Positions 17,112-26,282 are shown, counted from the first letter of the stretch. The stretch is 64,000 bases of DNA from an uncultured Tenacibaculum sp. (GCA_947496185.1 CANMCD010000003.1:124001-188000), one strand, 5' to 3'. A program made the numbers and translations. Notes: generated from the sequence alone by a model not told the origin.

Positions 17112-17135
17112 AAACCGTCTCAAAAGAGACGGTTT
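17112..17135 (-). terminator. Intrinsic terminator of the SurA/PpiD gene cluster
   Basis: Stem AAACCGTCTC / GAGACGGTTT with a 4-nt loop; read on the minus strand the stem is followed by a run of Ts (complement of the A run before 17112). It lies 24 nt past the stop of the peptidylprolyl isomerase gene. Confidence 0.88.
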
Positions 17136-17159
17136 CCTATTATATTAAAGGCAGGTATA

Positions 17160-19271
17160 CTATTCTTCTATTCCGTAGAATGCTCCTACTCTATCTTCAA
17201 TTTCTGAAGCTTTCTTAACAGCTTCGTACATTTGATAATTTTTATTTTTCAACGAACTACCAATACGTTTTCTATATGAATTATAATTTGGTAATTCAGT
17301 TGGTAATTGCTTCTTTTCGCTAACGAAAGCAAATACACCTCTTTGTCCTACGACATGATTATTAACTACATTTTCTTTAGCACTTAACATCGCTGCCACA
17401 ATCTTAGGCTCATATCCCACTCCTGAGATCGTTGGTGATTGAAGATTAACCTCTGAAGCAGTTCTTACCGATTGTCCTGAACTCTTAGCAATCTCTTCTA
17501 GAGTAGCTCCTGACATTTTTTCTTTAATTAAATCTGCTTTCTTTTGATCTACAATAATAGGCCTCACTTCAGAAATTGCTTTATCGATACTCATTAAACC
17601 TTTTTCTGCTTTTCCTGTCAATTGTACTACTACATATCCACCTTTTACATCGAAACGTTTAAAATCTCCGATTTTTAAATCCTTACCAAAAGACCATCTT
17701 ACAATTTCTCTTTCGCTTCCTAAACTAGGTACTGTTTCATCCAAAACTTTTAAACCTAAACCAGGTTGAGAAATTAATTTCTTCTCTTTAACGATATCGT
17801 CGAACTCTTTTCCATTGGTCAAATCTAACGCAAAAGTTTCGGCGTTTTGGAAAATTGTATTTTCAGTTTCTTCAGAAGCAACAATATCTTTTCCAAAAGT
17901 TACCAATTTAACTACAGGTTGAAAATTCTTTTGATCTTCAATTCTAATTACGTGGAAACCAAAAGCAGTTTTTACTACACCTAAATCTCCTTTTTTACCT
18001 TGGAAGGTAAAATCTCTAAATTCTGGTACCATTCTATTATACCCGAACCAATCGTAAAATCCTTCTTTTTCAATAGAACCAGTATCACTAGAAAACTCCT
18101 TTACCAAAGCTGCAAACTTAGCAGGACTCTTGGTAAGTACATTCTTCAAACTATCCGCAGTTTTCTTAGCTTCTTCTTCCGTTTGCGTTACAGAAGCATC
18201 AGCACTTGATGTCCCAACAAAAGGAATTAATATATGTCTCGCTTGTACAGAATCTGGCAATTTAGATACTTCAGTTATTTTAGAAATTTTAAAATATCCC
18301 TCTTCCTCATAAGGACCGAAAACATCACCTTCTTTTCCTTCGAAAATTTTGTCAGCGATTACTTGCGGTACCTCTACCTTAAACTTAAAATTATCCGCTT
18401 CTAAAGGAATATCCGATTTACTATCCTCCCAAAACAGACTATAGTCTGTTGAACTTCTAAGTCCTTTACCATTCTCAGAATCTTCAATTAAATCTGCTAC
18501 ATTTTTTTTGATCGCTTCTTTATCTTCTGCCGTAGGAAGTATTTCAAACTTCACAAATTTCACATCTCTAGAAGGTTCAACTTGATATCTTACTTGATTA
18601 TCTTGTAAGTATTTTTTAATTTCTCCTCTATTTACAGTTACTAAACTGTCTGGTATTGCATTTAATGGGTAGTAAACAAATTTACCTGTAACCTTCGTAT
18701 TTTCATTAAAATATTTTGCTTTCCCTTCTTCAAGAGAAGCTCCGAGCCCTGCAGAAACCAAATTATCATAAGTAGACTTTTCGATATTATCTCGTAAAGC
18801 TGCCATGTAGTTCTGCCAAGCACTCCATTCTGCACCTGCATCTCCTTTGATGGTGGCTAAATGTTCTTTTAATTTACCTTTGTCAAAAATACCAGCTGTT
18901 TGAAACCTTGGGTCATTTTGTACCCCCGGTGCTTCGTACAAAGCTTTTAAAATATCCTCTTCACCTACAGTTATTCCAGCATCTTCTAATTGAGATTTGT
19001 ATATTTTTTGACGTAATAAATTATTCCAAACTGTTTTTGCTGCTTGCATTTCAGAAACTCTATTTCCTGTTTGCTTTTTGTATTGCTCTAAAGCTTCAGC
19101 AAATTCTTGACGAGATATAGTTTCTCCATTAACTGCTCCTATTTCATTTACTTTTGAAGCATTAAAAAAGTCAGAAATGGTAGAAGGATCTAATACAAAT
19201 GCGAAAAGAGCCAAACCAATCACCAGAATCAAAAACATTGATCGTTCCCTAATTTTCGATAAAACAGCCAT
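17160..19271 (-). CDS. Periplasmic peptidylprolyl isomerase, SurA/PpiD-like
   Basis: 703 aa. One N-terminal TM (MFLILVIGLALFAFVLD, residues 12-28) anchors the protein in the inner membrane; the rest is periplasmic. An N-terminal SurA/PpiD chaperone domain (VNGETISRQEFAEALEQYKKQ, LLRQKIYKSQLEDAGI) is followed by a parvulin PPIase domain beginning ARHILIPFVG near residue 345 and containing EFSSDTGSIEKEGFYDWFGY and FGFHVIRIED, then a degenerate second parvulin-like segment. This is the PpiD layout of Bacteroidota, a chaperone for outer-membrane protein folding. It is last in the leftward envelope cluster and 105 nt behind the CNNM/CBS gene, consistent with outer-membrane assembly functions there. 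Confidence 0.9.
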   Translation of the reverse strand: MAVLSKIRERSMFLILVIGLALFAFVLDPSTISDFFNASKVNEIGAVNGETISRQEFAEALEQYKKQTGNRVSEMQAAKTVWNNLLRQKIYKSQLEDAGITVGEEDILKALYEAPGVQNDPRFQTAGIFDKGKLKEHLATIKGDAGAEWSAWQNYMAALRDNIEKSTYDNLVSAGLGASLEEGKAKYFNENTKVTGKFVYYPLNAIPDSLVTVNRGEIKKYLQDNQVRYQVEPSRDVKFVKFEILPTAEDKEAIKKNVADLIEDSENGKGLRSSTDYSLFWEDSKSDIPLEADNFKFKVEVPQVIADKIFEGKEGDVFGPYEEEGYFKISKITEVSKLPDSVQARHILIPFVGTSSADASVTQTEEEAKKTADSLKNVLTKSPAKFAALVKEFSSDTGSIEKEGFYDWFGYNRMVPEFRDFTFQGKKGDLGVVKTAFGFHVIRIEDQKNFQPVVKLVTFGKDIVASEETENTIFQNAETFALDLTNGKEFDDIVKEKKLISQPGLGLKVLDETVPSLGSEREIVRWSFGKDLKIGDFKRFDVKGGYVVVQLTGKAEKGLMSIDKAISEVRPIIVDQKKADLIKEKMSGATLEEIAKSSGQSVRTASEVNLQSPTISGVGYEPKIVAAMLSAKENVVNNHVVGQRGVFAFVSEKKQLPTELPNYNSYRKRIGSSLKNKNYQMYEAVKKASEIEDRVGAFYGIEE

Positions 19272-19376
19272 ATGTGGTTTTTAATTTTATTATCAGTTTG
19301 CGAAAATACAATTTCACTTCCAATAATGCAATGTTTTTTTGAACCGCTTTAAAGTATATGCACTTAAAAAGATAAG

Positions 19377-20669
19377 TTATTCATCTTTATGCAATAACCG
19401 CAAGTAAATAGTATCAATTTTTGAAGTACTCACATTTAGTATTTTTATTTCAAAGCTCGCTATTTGCAATACTTCTCCTTGCATTGGAATATTTTCTGTA
19501 TGGTTAATTATAAAGCCCCCTAAGGTTTCATAAGCTTCTTCTTTTGGGATGCCTAGCTCGTATTGTTCGTTTAGGTAATCCACCTCTAAACGTGCAGAAA
19601 ATCGATATTCTTCACTGTTGATTTTTTCCTCTAAAAGCTCTTGCGTATCGTGTTCGTCTTCTATTTCACCAAATAACTCTTCCACTACATCTTCAACCGT
19701 TATGATACCAGAAGTCCCCCCATACTCATCTACAACCACGGCAATACTTTTTCTTTTTTTCATTAACGAGTTCAGTACTTCATTTATAATCATTGACTCA
19801 GGTACAAATTCCACAGGTAAAAGTATAGACTTGATGGTTTTCGTTTTTTTAAACAACTCGAAAGCATTTACATACCCTAATATATCATCTAATGAATTTT
19901 TGTAGACTAATATTTTGGACAGGCCTGTATCAATAAATAAATTTCTAAGATTGGCAACAGACTCATGCAAATCAACCGCTATGATTTCTGTTCTGGGTAC
20001 CATGATCTCTCTAGACTTTACTTTGTGAAACTCCAATGCATTTTGGAAAATATGAATTTCTGAATCGACCTCTTCGTCATCATTCCCACCGTCTAGTTGT
20101 TCAGAAATATAGTCTCCTAGCTCTTCTTTACTAAACGCTTTTTGTTCTTCACTTTCTTTGGCTTTGAATAAAACTCGTAAAAAAAAGTCTGATATTCTGT
20201 TAATAAACCCTGTCACGATATAAAAAATCCAATAGAAAAAATAGGCAGGTATAGCAAAAACTTTAATCATTTCATTCGCATATACTCTAAAAATAGCCTT
20301 AGGTAAAAATTCAGCAGTAATTAAAATTACAATCGTAGATATCAATGTTTGGCTTAATAAACGTAAATCGGATAAAAAATATGTAACAATTTTATAATTT
20401 GAAGGCAAGAATTGATGAAACCAATTCAACAATAGCTCTCCCATAAAGTAACTATAAATAACTAACGCAACATTATTACCTACCAACATAGTAGTAATAA
20501 ACTTGGAAGATTTTTCTGTTAGTTTTGCTAGTACTTTAGCTAAAAAGCTATCACTTTTCTTTTCTAATTCAATGTGTAATTTGTTTGCAGACACAAACGC
20601 TATTTCCATACCTGAAAAAAAGGCTGAAAAAATCAACGATAAAAAGATGATAGCTATTTCAAATTGCAT
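19377..20669 (-). CDS. CNNM/CBS-domain transporter (hemolysin C / CorC family)
   Basis: 430 aa. The N-terminal CNNM (DUF21) membrane domain spans residues 1-190 with about four TM segments and LVGNNVALVIYSYFMGE. Two CBS domains lie around 205-335 (REIMVPRTEIIAVDL; VVVDEYGGTSGIITVEDVVEELFGEIEDEHD), and a C-terminal CorC/HlyC FAD-like domain ends near DTIYLRLLHKDE. Members are linked to Mg/Co homeostasis and, as GldE, to gliding; the gld neighbours (ssb, mutY, gldD) are missing here, so I do not call it GldE. It is in a leftward run after lptC and a small membrane protein gene (12-nt gap). Confidence 0.92.
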   Translation of the reverse strand: MQFEIAIIFLSLIFSAFFSGMEIAFVSANKLHIELEKKSDSFLAKVLAKLTEKSSKFITTMLVGNNVALVIYSYFMGELLLNWFHQFLPSNYKIVTYFLSDLRLLSQTLISTIVILITAEFLPKAIFRVYANEMIKVFAIPAYFFYWIFYIVTGFINRISDFFLRVLFKAKESEEQKAFSKEELGDYISEQLDGGNDDEEVDSEIHIFQNALEFHKVKSREIMVPRTEIIAVDLHESVANLRNLFIDTGLSKILVYKNSLDDILGYVNAFELFKKTKTIKSILLPVEFVPESMIINEVLNSLMKKRKSIAVVVDEYGGTSGIITVEDVVEELFGEIEDEHDTQELLEEKINSEEYRFSARLEVDYLNEQYELGIPKEEAYETLGGFIINHTENIPMQGEVLQIASFEIKILNVSTSKIDTIYLRLLHKDE

Positions 20670-20681
20670 GTATACGTAGTT

Positions 20682-20879
20682 TTAGTTTTGTTTGTTTCGT
20701 TGGTCAATTTTTTTTCTAAACCTTCTTTTAAAGAAAAAAATTAACACCATAAAAATAGCAAAACCAAACATTAATAAAGCACCTTGGACGTCTTTACTTA
20801 GTTTAATAATTCCTTCTACCAAAAAAATAATCGCTACTACTAGGTAACCATATTGTACGTAACTCCAAAGTTTGTTCAT
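20682..20879 (-). CDS. Small two-TM membrane protein
   Basis: 65 aa. Two hydrophobic segments (YGYLVVAIIFLVEGII and GALLMFGFAIFMVLIFFF) followed by a strongly basic tail (KRRFRKKIDQRNKQN), so the tail should face the cytoplasm. Its start overlaps the lptC stop by one base (20879) and the CNNM/CBS gene follows after 12 nt, so it is certainly part of this operon. I recall a small gene at this place in related genomes, which supports it as real. No function known; membership next to LptC suggests envelope biology only by association. Confidence 0.75.
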   Translation of the reverse strand: MNKLWSYVQYGYLVVAIIFLVEGIIKLSKDVQGALLMFGFAIFMVLIFFFKRRFRKKIDQRNKQN

Positions 20880-21451
20880 TATAAGTCGCTTTCTTTTGTT
20901 TCTATTTTTCCTGTTATGTCTTTAGCTATATAGGCTGATAAATCTTGTTTTGACTCGAAACCAAAACCATTAATAGTATCGGTAGCCGTGGTCAATCTAA
21001 AACCATCTTCCGTAAAAAAGTATTTTTCTTTTTGATCCCAAAACAATTGGTTGGTTTCTAAAATAGTATTTTCTGTATGATTGGTGATTACTACATTATC
21101 TTTTATCTCCGAAACCTTAGTTTTATTATAAGTACGTGCATACTTTCCCGTTATGGTAGTTGAGTCTTTACCATTATTTTCAAAGGTTACAATTTTAATC
21201 CCTACTGGAAACTCATTATAGGGATGTTCCTCTCTATTGGTAAAATCATGTAATAACGGTGTTATTAGTTTTGAGGTAATCTTTCCAGAGTCTTTATATA
21301 CGTGAAAAACATTTTTTCCGACAGCAATAGGCAAATTTTTATCTGCTAAAAAATCTTGTATTTCTTTCTTGCTATTAACACAAGAAAAAAACATTGCTAT
21401 CAAAATAATGATAGCAATGTTTGAATATATCTTAGGTGTGTTTGTTTTCAT
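20879..21451 (-). CDS. lptC: LPS export periplasmic protein LptC (lipoprotein form)
   Basis: 190 aa from the ATG at 21451; the frame is open further upstream but would overlap the previous gene. The N-terminus has a hydrophobic segment ending in FFSC, a possible lipobox (the lipid-anchored form usual in Bacteroidota, in place of the enterobacterial TM anchor). The remainder is the beta-jellyroll of LptA/LptC: PIAVGKNVFHVYKDSGKI, TGKYARTYNKTKVSEIKDNVVITNH, NQLFWDQKEKYFFTEDGFRL. LptC carries lipopolysaccharide from the LptBFG complex to LptA. It starts one nt after the TPR gene's stop (TAATATG), showing tight coupling. Confidence 0.88.
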   Translation of the reverse strand: MKTNTPKIYSNIAIIILIAMFFSCVNSKKEIQDFLADKNLPIAVGKNVFHVYKDSGKITSKLITPLLHDFTNREEHPYNEFPVGIKIVTFENNGKDSTTITGKYARTYNKTKVSEIKDNVVITNHTENTILETNQLFWDQKEKYFFTEDGFRLTTATDTINGFGFESKQDLSAYIAKDITGKIETKESDL

Positions 21452-21452
21452 A

Positions 21453-22763
21453 TTAAGGTACACGAACCGTTTCACCAATCCAACAAGCAATTTTATGGCT
21501 AGCTCCTGAAGCAATTCCTTTTTGGAAAATTAACTTCTTAGAAGGTACATTTTTCTTATAACTAGAAATATATCTTCCTGCACCACATCCTGGATCTACT
21601 TTTTTCGCTTTTAACGCTTTGTTTAAAGCAGCAACGTACACCATTCTCTTTTCAAATTCATCACTACCACAAGAGTTTGCACTCTTTTGATATAAACTAG
21701 CAATTAACAAGTATGCCTTCCCCATATTTGGGTTGTATTTTAAAGCTTCGTATGCCAATGCTCTAGCCCTACTACCACTAGCACCTTGCGCTTCTCTTAA
21801 TTTTAACTTTGCCTTTTTTAATGGATCTGTTTCTAACTCAAAAGCTTTCTTTCTCATTTGAACAGCACCACTTTTATCGCCATTTCTTTCTAAAACACCT
21901 GCGATAAAGTTAAATGCATCTGCAGATTGTGTAACATCAGCATACGCAGTTGCTAACGTTTCGAACAATGGGTCTGTTTGACAACCTTTATTATACATTC
22001 TCGAAACCGCTCTCTTCAACCATACACCATCTGCTTTTTTAGCTTCAAAGTCTCTTTTGTATATCGGCACTAATCTTTCACACGTTGCTATTTCGGAAAT
22101 GATAGCATCCAATCCTCCTTCAACTTTACCTAACGAAGTTGAGTTAATCGTATAAGCTCTTAGCCTCTTCTTCTCTTTAGTATCAATTGTACCAGCTTCT
22201 TCTTTAGCAATTAGCTTAGATATTTTTTTATTATAATCATCTAATTTGTCACCTACAGATTCCATTACATCATCGTAAGTATCAAATACTTTTTGAGGAT
22301 CAGAATCTTTATACTTTTCTGTAATTGCCTTAAAATATCTAAAGATATTTTTAACCCCCATCGACTTTGGATCAAGCTTGTAAGACTTTTCTAATAATGA
22401 GAAAACCTCTGTATCATTCCCTAACTTATTTTTAATCAAGTAAGTTGCATAATCACTATGTGCCTTTGCTGCTCCTTTTTTAGGAAAATTGGTTAATCTT
22501 GCATTGTATACTTTTTTAGCCAACCCATGATCATTTGTTTTCTCCGCCACCTTTGCTCCATACTTGTATATATTAACTGACAACTTTGGACAGTTCGTTA
22601 ATAAATACTCTAAATCAGGCTTTGCCTCGTCGTACTTTTTAGTAATCGTATTCCCTTTAAACAGGTTATACTTGATGTTACACTCTTGACTTGCTTGAGC
22701 ATTAACCCCTATTGAAGCCACAAGCAAGAAAAAAACCGTCAATATGCACGTAATTTTCTTCAT
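21453..22763 (-). CDS. Secreted TPR-repeat protein
   Basis: 436 aa. A Sec signal peptide (KKITCILTVFFLLVASIGVNAQA, cleavage expected after the NAQA region) is followed by helical repeats typical of tetratricopeptide proteins, for example KAHSDYATYLIKNKLGNDTEVF, ADAFNFIAGVLERNGDKSGAVQM and ARALAYEALKYNPNMGKAYLLIA. The C-terminal ~60 residues contain four cysteines and end GETVRVP. It is periplasmic or outer-membrane-associated. It lies between an outer-membrane barrel protein gene (16-nt gap) and lptC (1-nt gap); this order is, as I recall, conserved in Flavobacteriaceae. Partner and function unknown, an envelope scaffold role is inferred from context. Confidence 0.82.
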   Translation of the reverse strand: MKKITCILTVFFLLVASIGVNAQASQECNIKYNLFKGNTITKKYDEAKPDLEYLLTNCPKLSVNIYKYGAKVAEKTNDHGLAKKVYNARLTNFPKKGAAKAHSDYATYLIKNKLGNDTEVFSLLEKSYKLDPKSMGVKNIFRYFKAITEKYKDSDPQKVFDTYDDVMESVGDKLDDYNKKISKLIAKEEAGTIDTKEKKRLRAYTINSTSLGKVEGGLDAIISEIATCERLVPIYKRDFEAKKADGVWLKRAVSRMYNKGCQTDPLFETLATAYADVTQSADAFNFIAGVLERNGDKSGAVQMRKKAFELETDPLKKAKLKLREAQGASGSRARALAYEALKYNPNMGKAYLLIASLYQKSANSCGSDEFEKRMVYVAALNKALKAKKVDPGCGAGRYISSYKKNVPSKKLIFQKGIASGASHKIACWIGETVRVP

Positions 22764-22779
22764 TATTTATCCTTTTATG

Positions 22780-24093
22780 TTAATCTATTCTCCTCTTTTG
22801 AAACCAGTTTCTACTATTTAATGATAAGCTTAATCGTATGTTATAATAACTTTCTTTCACTAAATTGTTCAATGTAGTTCCTTTTTCGCCGTATTCAAAT
22901 CCAATATTAATACTCGATAATTGTTTCGGCATTGGCAAACCAAATCCAATATTTATGCCAAAGTCGTTAATAGATGTTAAATTTTGCCCCGTACCAAAAC
23001 TATCTATTAAAAGACCTGTCTTTTCAAACCTAACTCCAGCCCTATAAGTAACTCTTTCCCAATAACTTGAAATCGAGTTGAATTTAGGAATATAATACCC
23101 TCCTAAAGAAAACTTTCTTGCTCTTTCGAATTGATATCCATCAGTAGTAATATTTAGGTTTCTTAAAGTTCCTCTGTATTCTTGATTTACACCTACATAC
23201 CATTTATTATCTTTTCCTAAACCTGCCCCTACAGCAAATTTAACTGGTAAAGAAATTGTTCCTGAAAGTGCACTTCTATATCTTTCACCATCATCTATTA
23301 TTTCTCCACTTAATACATCTCTTATTTCTACTCTTTTAACACTTCCATCAGAAGCAATTGTTACTTTATTTATTACTTCACTACCTGAAGCTGACAAATC
23401 ACTTTGGAGCGTTAAGGCAGTACCTGTATAGAAATTCAATTTGTTTTTCATTTGATTTCTATACTGCATCCCAAACTTATATATACCTCCTCGTATGTTT
23501 AATTCTTCTATAGCCTGTGTACCAAAAACACCTGAACCATATGTCAATACATTGTTTTCGGTTTTACCGAAAAGAAAACTTGCTTCTGCTCCTACAGAAA
23601 GTCCTTCAAGGATATAAGCACCAAAACTAGCGTAAAGTCTATTGGTACCTCCAGAACCTGATAATCTAGTTTTTTGTGTAGCACCATCGAATTCCTCTTC
23701 TCCTCTTAACGCATATCCAACAGAAGAAAAAGGTTGTAACCCTACCGAAAATCCTGCTTTTCTACCTATAGGAAAGGCCAAAGCTGCATACCTAAGATTT
23801 ACAGAATTCCCCTTTTGACTAGTATTCGTATCCGTTAACTTTAGAAAAGTAAAGCTTCCCCCCAAACCATAAGTAGCAAATCTAATGTCAGCCATAGCCG
23901 CTGGGTTTGAAAAATTCAAATGGTAGACATCTTTAAGTGCCACACCTATACCCCCCATCGATGCTTGCTCGACAGTAAGTGATTCAAAATTTTCTCCAAT
24001 CCCAAAACGAGAATAAGGAGACGAATTGCTTCTTTGTGCTACTATGTTTACTGTGTTTACCACTAATAATCCTAAGATAAATCTCTTAATCAT
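22780..24093 (-). CDS. Outer-membrane beta-barrel protein
   Basis: 437 aa. Signal peptide MIKRFILGLLVVNTVNIVAQ, then SPYSRFGIGENFESLTVEQASMGGIGVALKD...NPAAMADI, the N-terminal hatch-like pattern seen in FadL-like and related Bacteroidota barrels, followed by alternating amphipathic strands rich in Gly, Tyr and Ser (GLGGSFTFLKL, VSVGLQPFSSVGYAL, INIGFEYGEKGT). The C-terminal strand region is YNIRLSLSLNSRNWFQKRR. Its first 8 bp overlap the end of coaX, so translation is coupled although the functions are unrelated. Ligand unknown. Confidence 0.82.
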   Translation of the reverse strand: MIKRFILGLLVVNTVNIVAQRSNSSPYSRFGIGENFESLTVEQASMGGIGVALKDVYHLNFSNPAAMADIRFATYGLGGSFTFLKLTDTNTSQKGNSVNLRYAALAFPIGRKAGFSVGLQPFSSVGYALRGEEEFDGATQKTRLSGSGGTNRLYASFGAYILEGLSVGAEASFLFGKTENNVLTYGSGVFGTQAIEELNIRGGIYKFGMQYRNQMKNKLNFYTGTALTLQSDLSASGSEVINKVTIASDGSVKRVEIRDVLSGEIIDDGERYRSALSGTISLPVKFAVGAGLGKDNKWYVGVNQEYRGTLRNLNITTDGYQFERARKFSLGGYYIPKFNSISSYWERVTYRAGVRFEKTGLLIDSFGTGQNLTSINDFGINIGFGLPMPKQLSSINIGFEYGEKGTTLNNLVKESYYNIRLSLSLNSRNWFQKRRID

Positions 24094-24817
24094 CCGCTAA
24101 ATTATGTATCAATATCGTATATAAACCTTCCAGAATAAAATTCGGATTGGCAAATATGACACTTTTTAATTGTTTTAACAAGAAATTTGTGTCTCCTCCT
24201 GTTAAAACAACCGTTAAATCAGTATACTTTTTTTTATAGACGCTTATTACCCCTTTTATTTCATTTAAAACCCCATGCACAACACCAGAATGTATCGATT
24301 CATTGGTATTCGTTCCTATTATATACGGAAATTCTTCTGTCTCTAATAAAGGAAGTTTCGAAGTGAAGTGATGAAGTGCTTTATACCGCATACGTATCCC
24401 GGGAGAAATTGCTCCTCCTAAATATTCCTTCTTATCGGTTACTAAATCAAACGTTATACAGGTTCCTGCGTCGATGATTAAGGTGTTTTTGTGTTCATAT
24501 TTACTTACCGCTGCCGCTGCTAAAGCGATCCGATCTGGCCCCAAGGTTTTTGGAGTTCCATAAAGGTTCTTAAAAGGTACTTTAATTTTTGAATTTAAAA
24601 AAATTGGACGAAACAATTTTTCTATTTGTGCCTTTTGTATATCCGAAAAAGTGGCTACAGACGATACAATTGTATGTGAAATTGAAAATTTAACATCAAT
24701 TTCTTTTAATTTTTCTACCGCCTTTTCTTTTTCAAACACAAAAAGCTCCAACACTCTACCTCCTTGAAAAACAGCTGATTTTACCCTAGTATTACCTACA
24801 TCAACGATTAAAAACAT
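24086..24817 (-). CDS. coaX: Type III pantothenate kinase
   Basis: 243 aa. CoaX phosphorylates pantothenate in the first step of coenzyme A synthesis. Motifs of the ASKHA fold: MFLIVDVGNTRVKSAVF at the N-terminus (phosphate 1), GPDRIALAAAA near the middle, DAGTCITFDLVTDKKEYLGGAISPGIRMRYKAL (phosphate 2 and substrate loop) and VVLTGGDTNFL (adenosine motif). Length fits the family. It is the first gene of the leftward envelope cluster and overlaps the next gene by 8 bp. It faces away from the tRNA-Phe genes, whose promoter lies in the shared 108-bp spacer. Confidence 0.96.
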   Translation of the reverse strand: MFLIVDVGNTRVKSAVFQGGRVLELFVFEKEKAVEKLKEIDVKFSISHTIVSSVATFSDIQKAQIEKLFRPIFLNSKIKVPFKNLYGTPKTLGPDRIALAAAAVSKYEHKNTLIIDAGTCITFDLVTDKKEYLGGAISPGIRMRYKALHHFTSKLPLLETEEFPYIIGTNTNESIHSGVVHGVLNEIKGVISVYKKKYTDLTVVLTGGDTNFLLKQLKSVIFANPNFILEGLYTILIHNLADD

Positions 24818-24870
24818 TCCTTATTGTAATAAGCTATCAAAAATACAATAGTTTTTTATTTCTTTTTCTT

Positions 24871-24900
24871 TTGGTAAATTGAAAAACGATTGTATATTTG
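24871..24900 (+). promoter_or_regulatory. Promoter of the tRNA-Phe pair
   Basis: TTTTG ending at 24873 (-33), 19-bp spacer, TATATTTG at 24893-24900 (-7): a near-perfect Bacteroidota sigma-A promoter 25 nt before the first tRNA. Confidence 0.75.
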
Positions 24901-24925
24901 CATCCGCTTAACGAAAGTAGCCACT

Positions 24926-24998
24926 GGTGCCTTAGCTCAGTTGGTAGAGCAAAGGACTGAAAATCCTTGTGTCCCTGGTTCGATTCCTGGAGGCACCA
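24926..24998 (+). tRNA. tRNA-Phe (GAA), first copy
   Basis: 73 nt, cloverleaf complete: acceptor GGTGCCT/AGGCACC, D stem GCTC/GAGC, anticodon stem AAGGA/TCCTT with loop CTGAAAA (anticodon GAA), T loop TTCGATT. The CCA end is not encoded (discriminator A followed by CT). The T stem CCTGG/CCTGG contains one T-T mismatch (51-63). Confidence 0.97.
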
Positions 24999-25044
24999 CT
25001 AAGTAAAAGACACATTCTTTTTACTAAAGTTACAAAGTTAAGCT

Positions 25045-25117
25045 GGTGCCTTAGCTCAGTTGGTAGAGCAAAGGACTGAAAATCCTTGTGTCCCTGGTTC
25101 GATTCCTGGAGGCACCA
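25045..25117 (+). tRNA. tRNA-Phe (GAA), second copy
   Basis: Identical in all 73 nt to the copy at 24926, 46 nt downstream, including the T-stem mismatch. Here the discriminator is followed by CCA in the DNA (25118-25120). Co-transcribed with the first copy and followed by a terminator. Confidence 0.97.
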
Positions 25118-25121
25118 CCAC

Positions 25122-25150
25122 AAAAACCCAAACATTCGTTTGGGTTTTTT
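25122..25150 (+). terminator. Terminator of the tRNA-Phe pair
   Basis: 12-bp stem AAAAACCCAAAC / GTTTGGGTTTTT around a 4-nt loop, ending in a T run directly after the second tRNA. Confidence 0.88.
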
Positions 25151-25237
25151 GTTTTTACAACACCTTGTAGGATTCCCCTCTTTTTTTCATTAATTTTAAG
25201 GCTTTCTCTCCAAATTAAATCAAAACCACTATTTTCT

Positions 25238-26227
25238 ATGACACTAAATAACCTACCAAAAGTTGAATTACACTTACACTTGGATTGTTCATTAAGCTAC
25301 GAAGTTGTGCAAAAAATTGACCCAAATATTACCAAAAACACTTACGAAGCTTCCTTTATAGCCCCTCCTAAGTGTCAGGACTTAGCTGACTATATTAAAA
25401 GAGCTATAAGTGGCGTTTCTTTAATGCAAACAAAAGAACAACTCTCACTTGTTACTTTGGATCTTTTTGAACAGCTAAAAAAAGATAATGTTATTTATGC
25501 TGAAATCAGATTTGCCCCTTTACTTCATTTAGAAAAAGGACTGACATCATACGAAGTTGTGCAAACTGTTAACGAAGCCATTACGCATGGAATAAGAACA
25601 ACAGGAATTCAAGCTGGATTGTTATTATGTACTTTACGCCACTTTACTAAAAAACAAAGTATAGAAACGGTTAAATTAGTAGAAACCTTCAAAAACACCA
25701 ATGTTGTAGGCTTTGATATCGCTGCAGATGAAGCCAGCTACCCAATAGACAACCATATTGAAGCTTTTAGGTTTGCTCATAAAAATCAAATTTTATGCAC
25801 CGCACATGCTGGAGAAGCCAAAGGACCAAAGAGCGTTTGGGAAACTTTACAAAATTTACATCCAATACGGATTGGTCATGGAGTTAGAAGTCTTGAAGAT
25901 GAAAATTTAATAGCTTTTCTAAAAAAGAAAGGTATACACCTTGAAGTATGCCCCACCAGCAATATTCAAACAAACGTTTACCCCCAAATGCAGCACCATA
26001 AAATTGATAAAATATATAACAAAGGGATTTCTATAAGTGTAAATACAGATGCTCGTGCCATCTCAAATACTACACTAACTAAAGAATATAAAACTTTAGA
26101 AGATCATTTCAACTGGACAAAACAGCATTTCCTTACCTGTAATTTAGAAGCCATCTCACATGCTTTTACCTCAGACAGCATAAAAATAGAAATCAAAGAA
26201 AAACTACTAAAAGCCTACCAAGGCTAG
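25238..26227 (+). CDS. add: Adenosine deaminase
   Basis: 329 aa from the ATG at 25238. The frame is open back to 25088, inside the second tRNA gene and its terminator, so the longer form is rejected. Metal-binding KVELHLHLDCSL (His12, His14), HAGE in CTAHAGEAKGP, RIGHGVR (catalytic region) and the final metal Asp in SVNTDARAISNTTLTKEY. The second residue after NTD is Ala where E. coli Add has Asp (NTDDP); the NTDxR...SNTTL form also occurs in Add-like enzymes of other phyla. It should hydrolyse adenosine to inosine in purine salvage; related deaminase substrates cannot be excluded. Confidence 0.88.
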   Translation: MTLNNLPKVELHLHLDCSLSYEVVQKIDPNITKNTYEASFIAPPKCQDLADYIKRAISGVSLMQTKEQLSLVTLDLFEQLKKDNVIYAEIRFAPLLHLEKGLTSYEVVQTVNEAITHGIRTTGIQAGLLLCTLRHFTKKQSIETVKLVETFKNTNVVGFDIAADEASYPIDNHIEAFRFAHKNQILCTAHAGEAKGPKSVWETLQNLHPIRIGHGVRSLEDENLIAFLKKKGIHLEVCPTSNIQTNVYPQMQHHKIDKIYNKGISISVNTDARAISNTTLTKEYKTLEDHFNWTKQHFLTCNLEAISHAFTSDSIKIEIKEKLLKAYQG

Positions 26228-26282
26228 AATTGTATTAAAAAACACATGCAACACCCCCCGACTCTAGGCTAAAATAATTAAA

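Noticed and set aside
19377-20669. GldE gliding-motility protein
   Set aside because: The domain layout fits, but the usual gld neighbourhood is absent, so only the general CNNM/CBS family is supported.
25088-25237. N-terminal extension of adenosine deaminase
   Set aside because: It would start within the second tRNA-Phe gene and run through its terminator; the family N-terminus fits the ATG at 25238.
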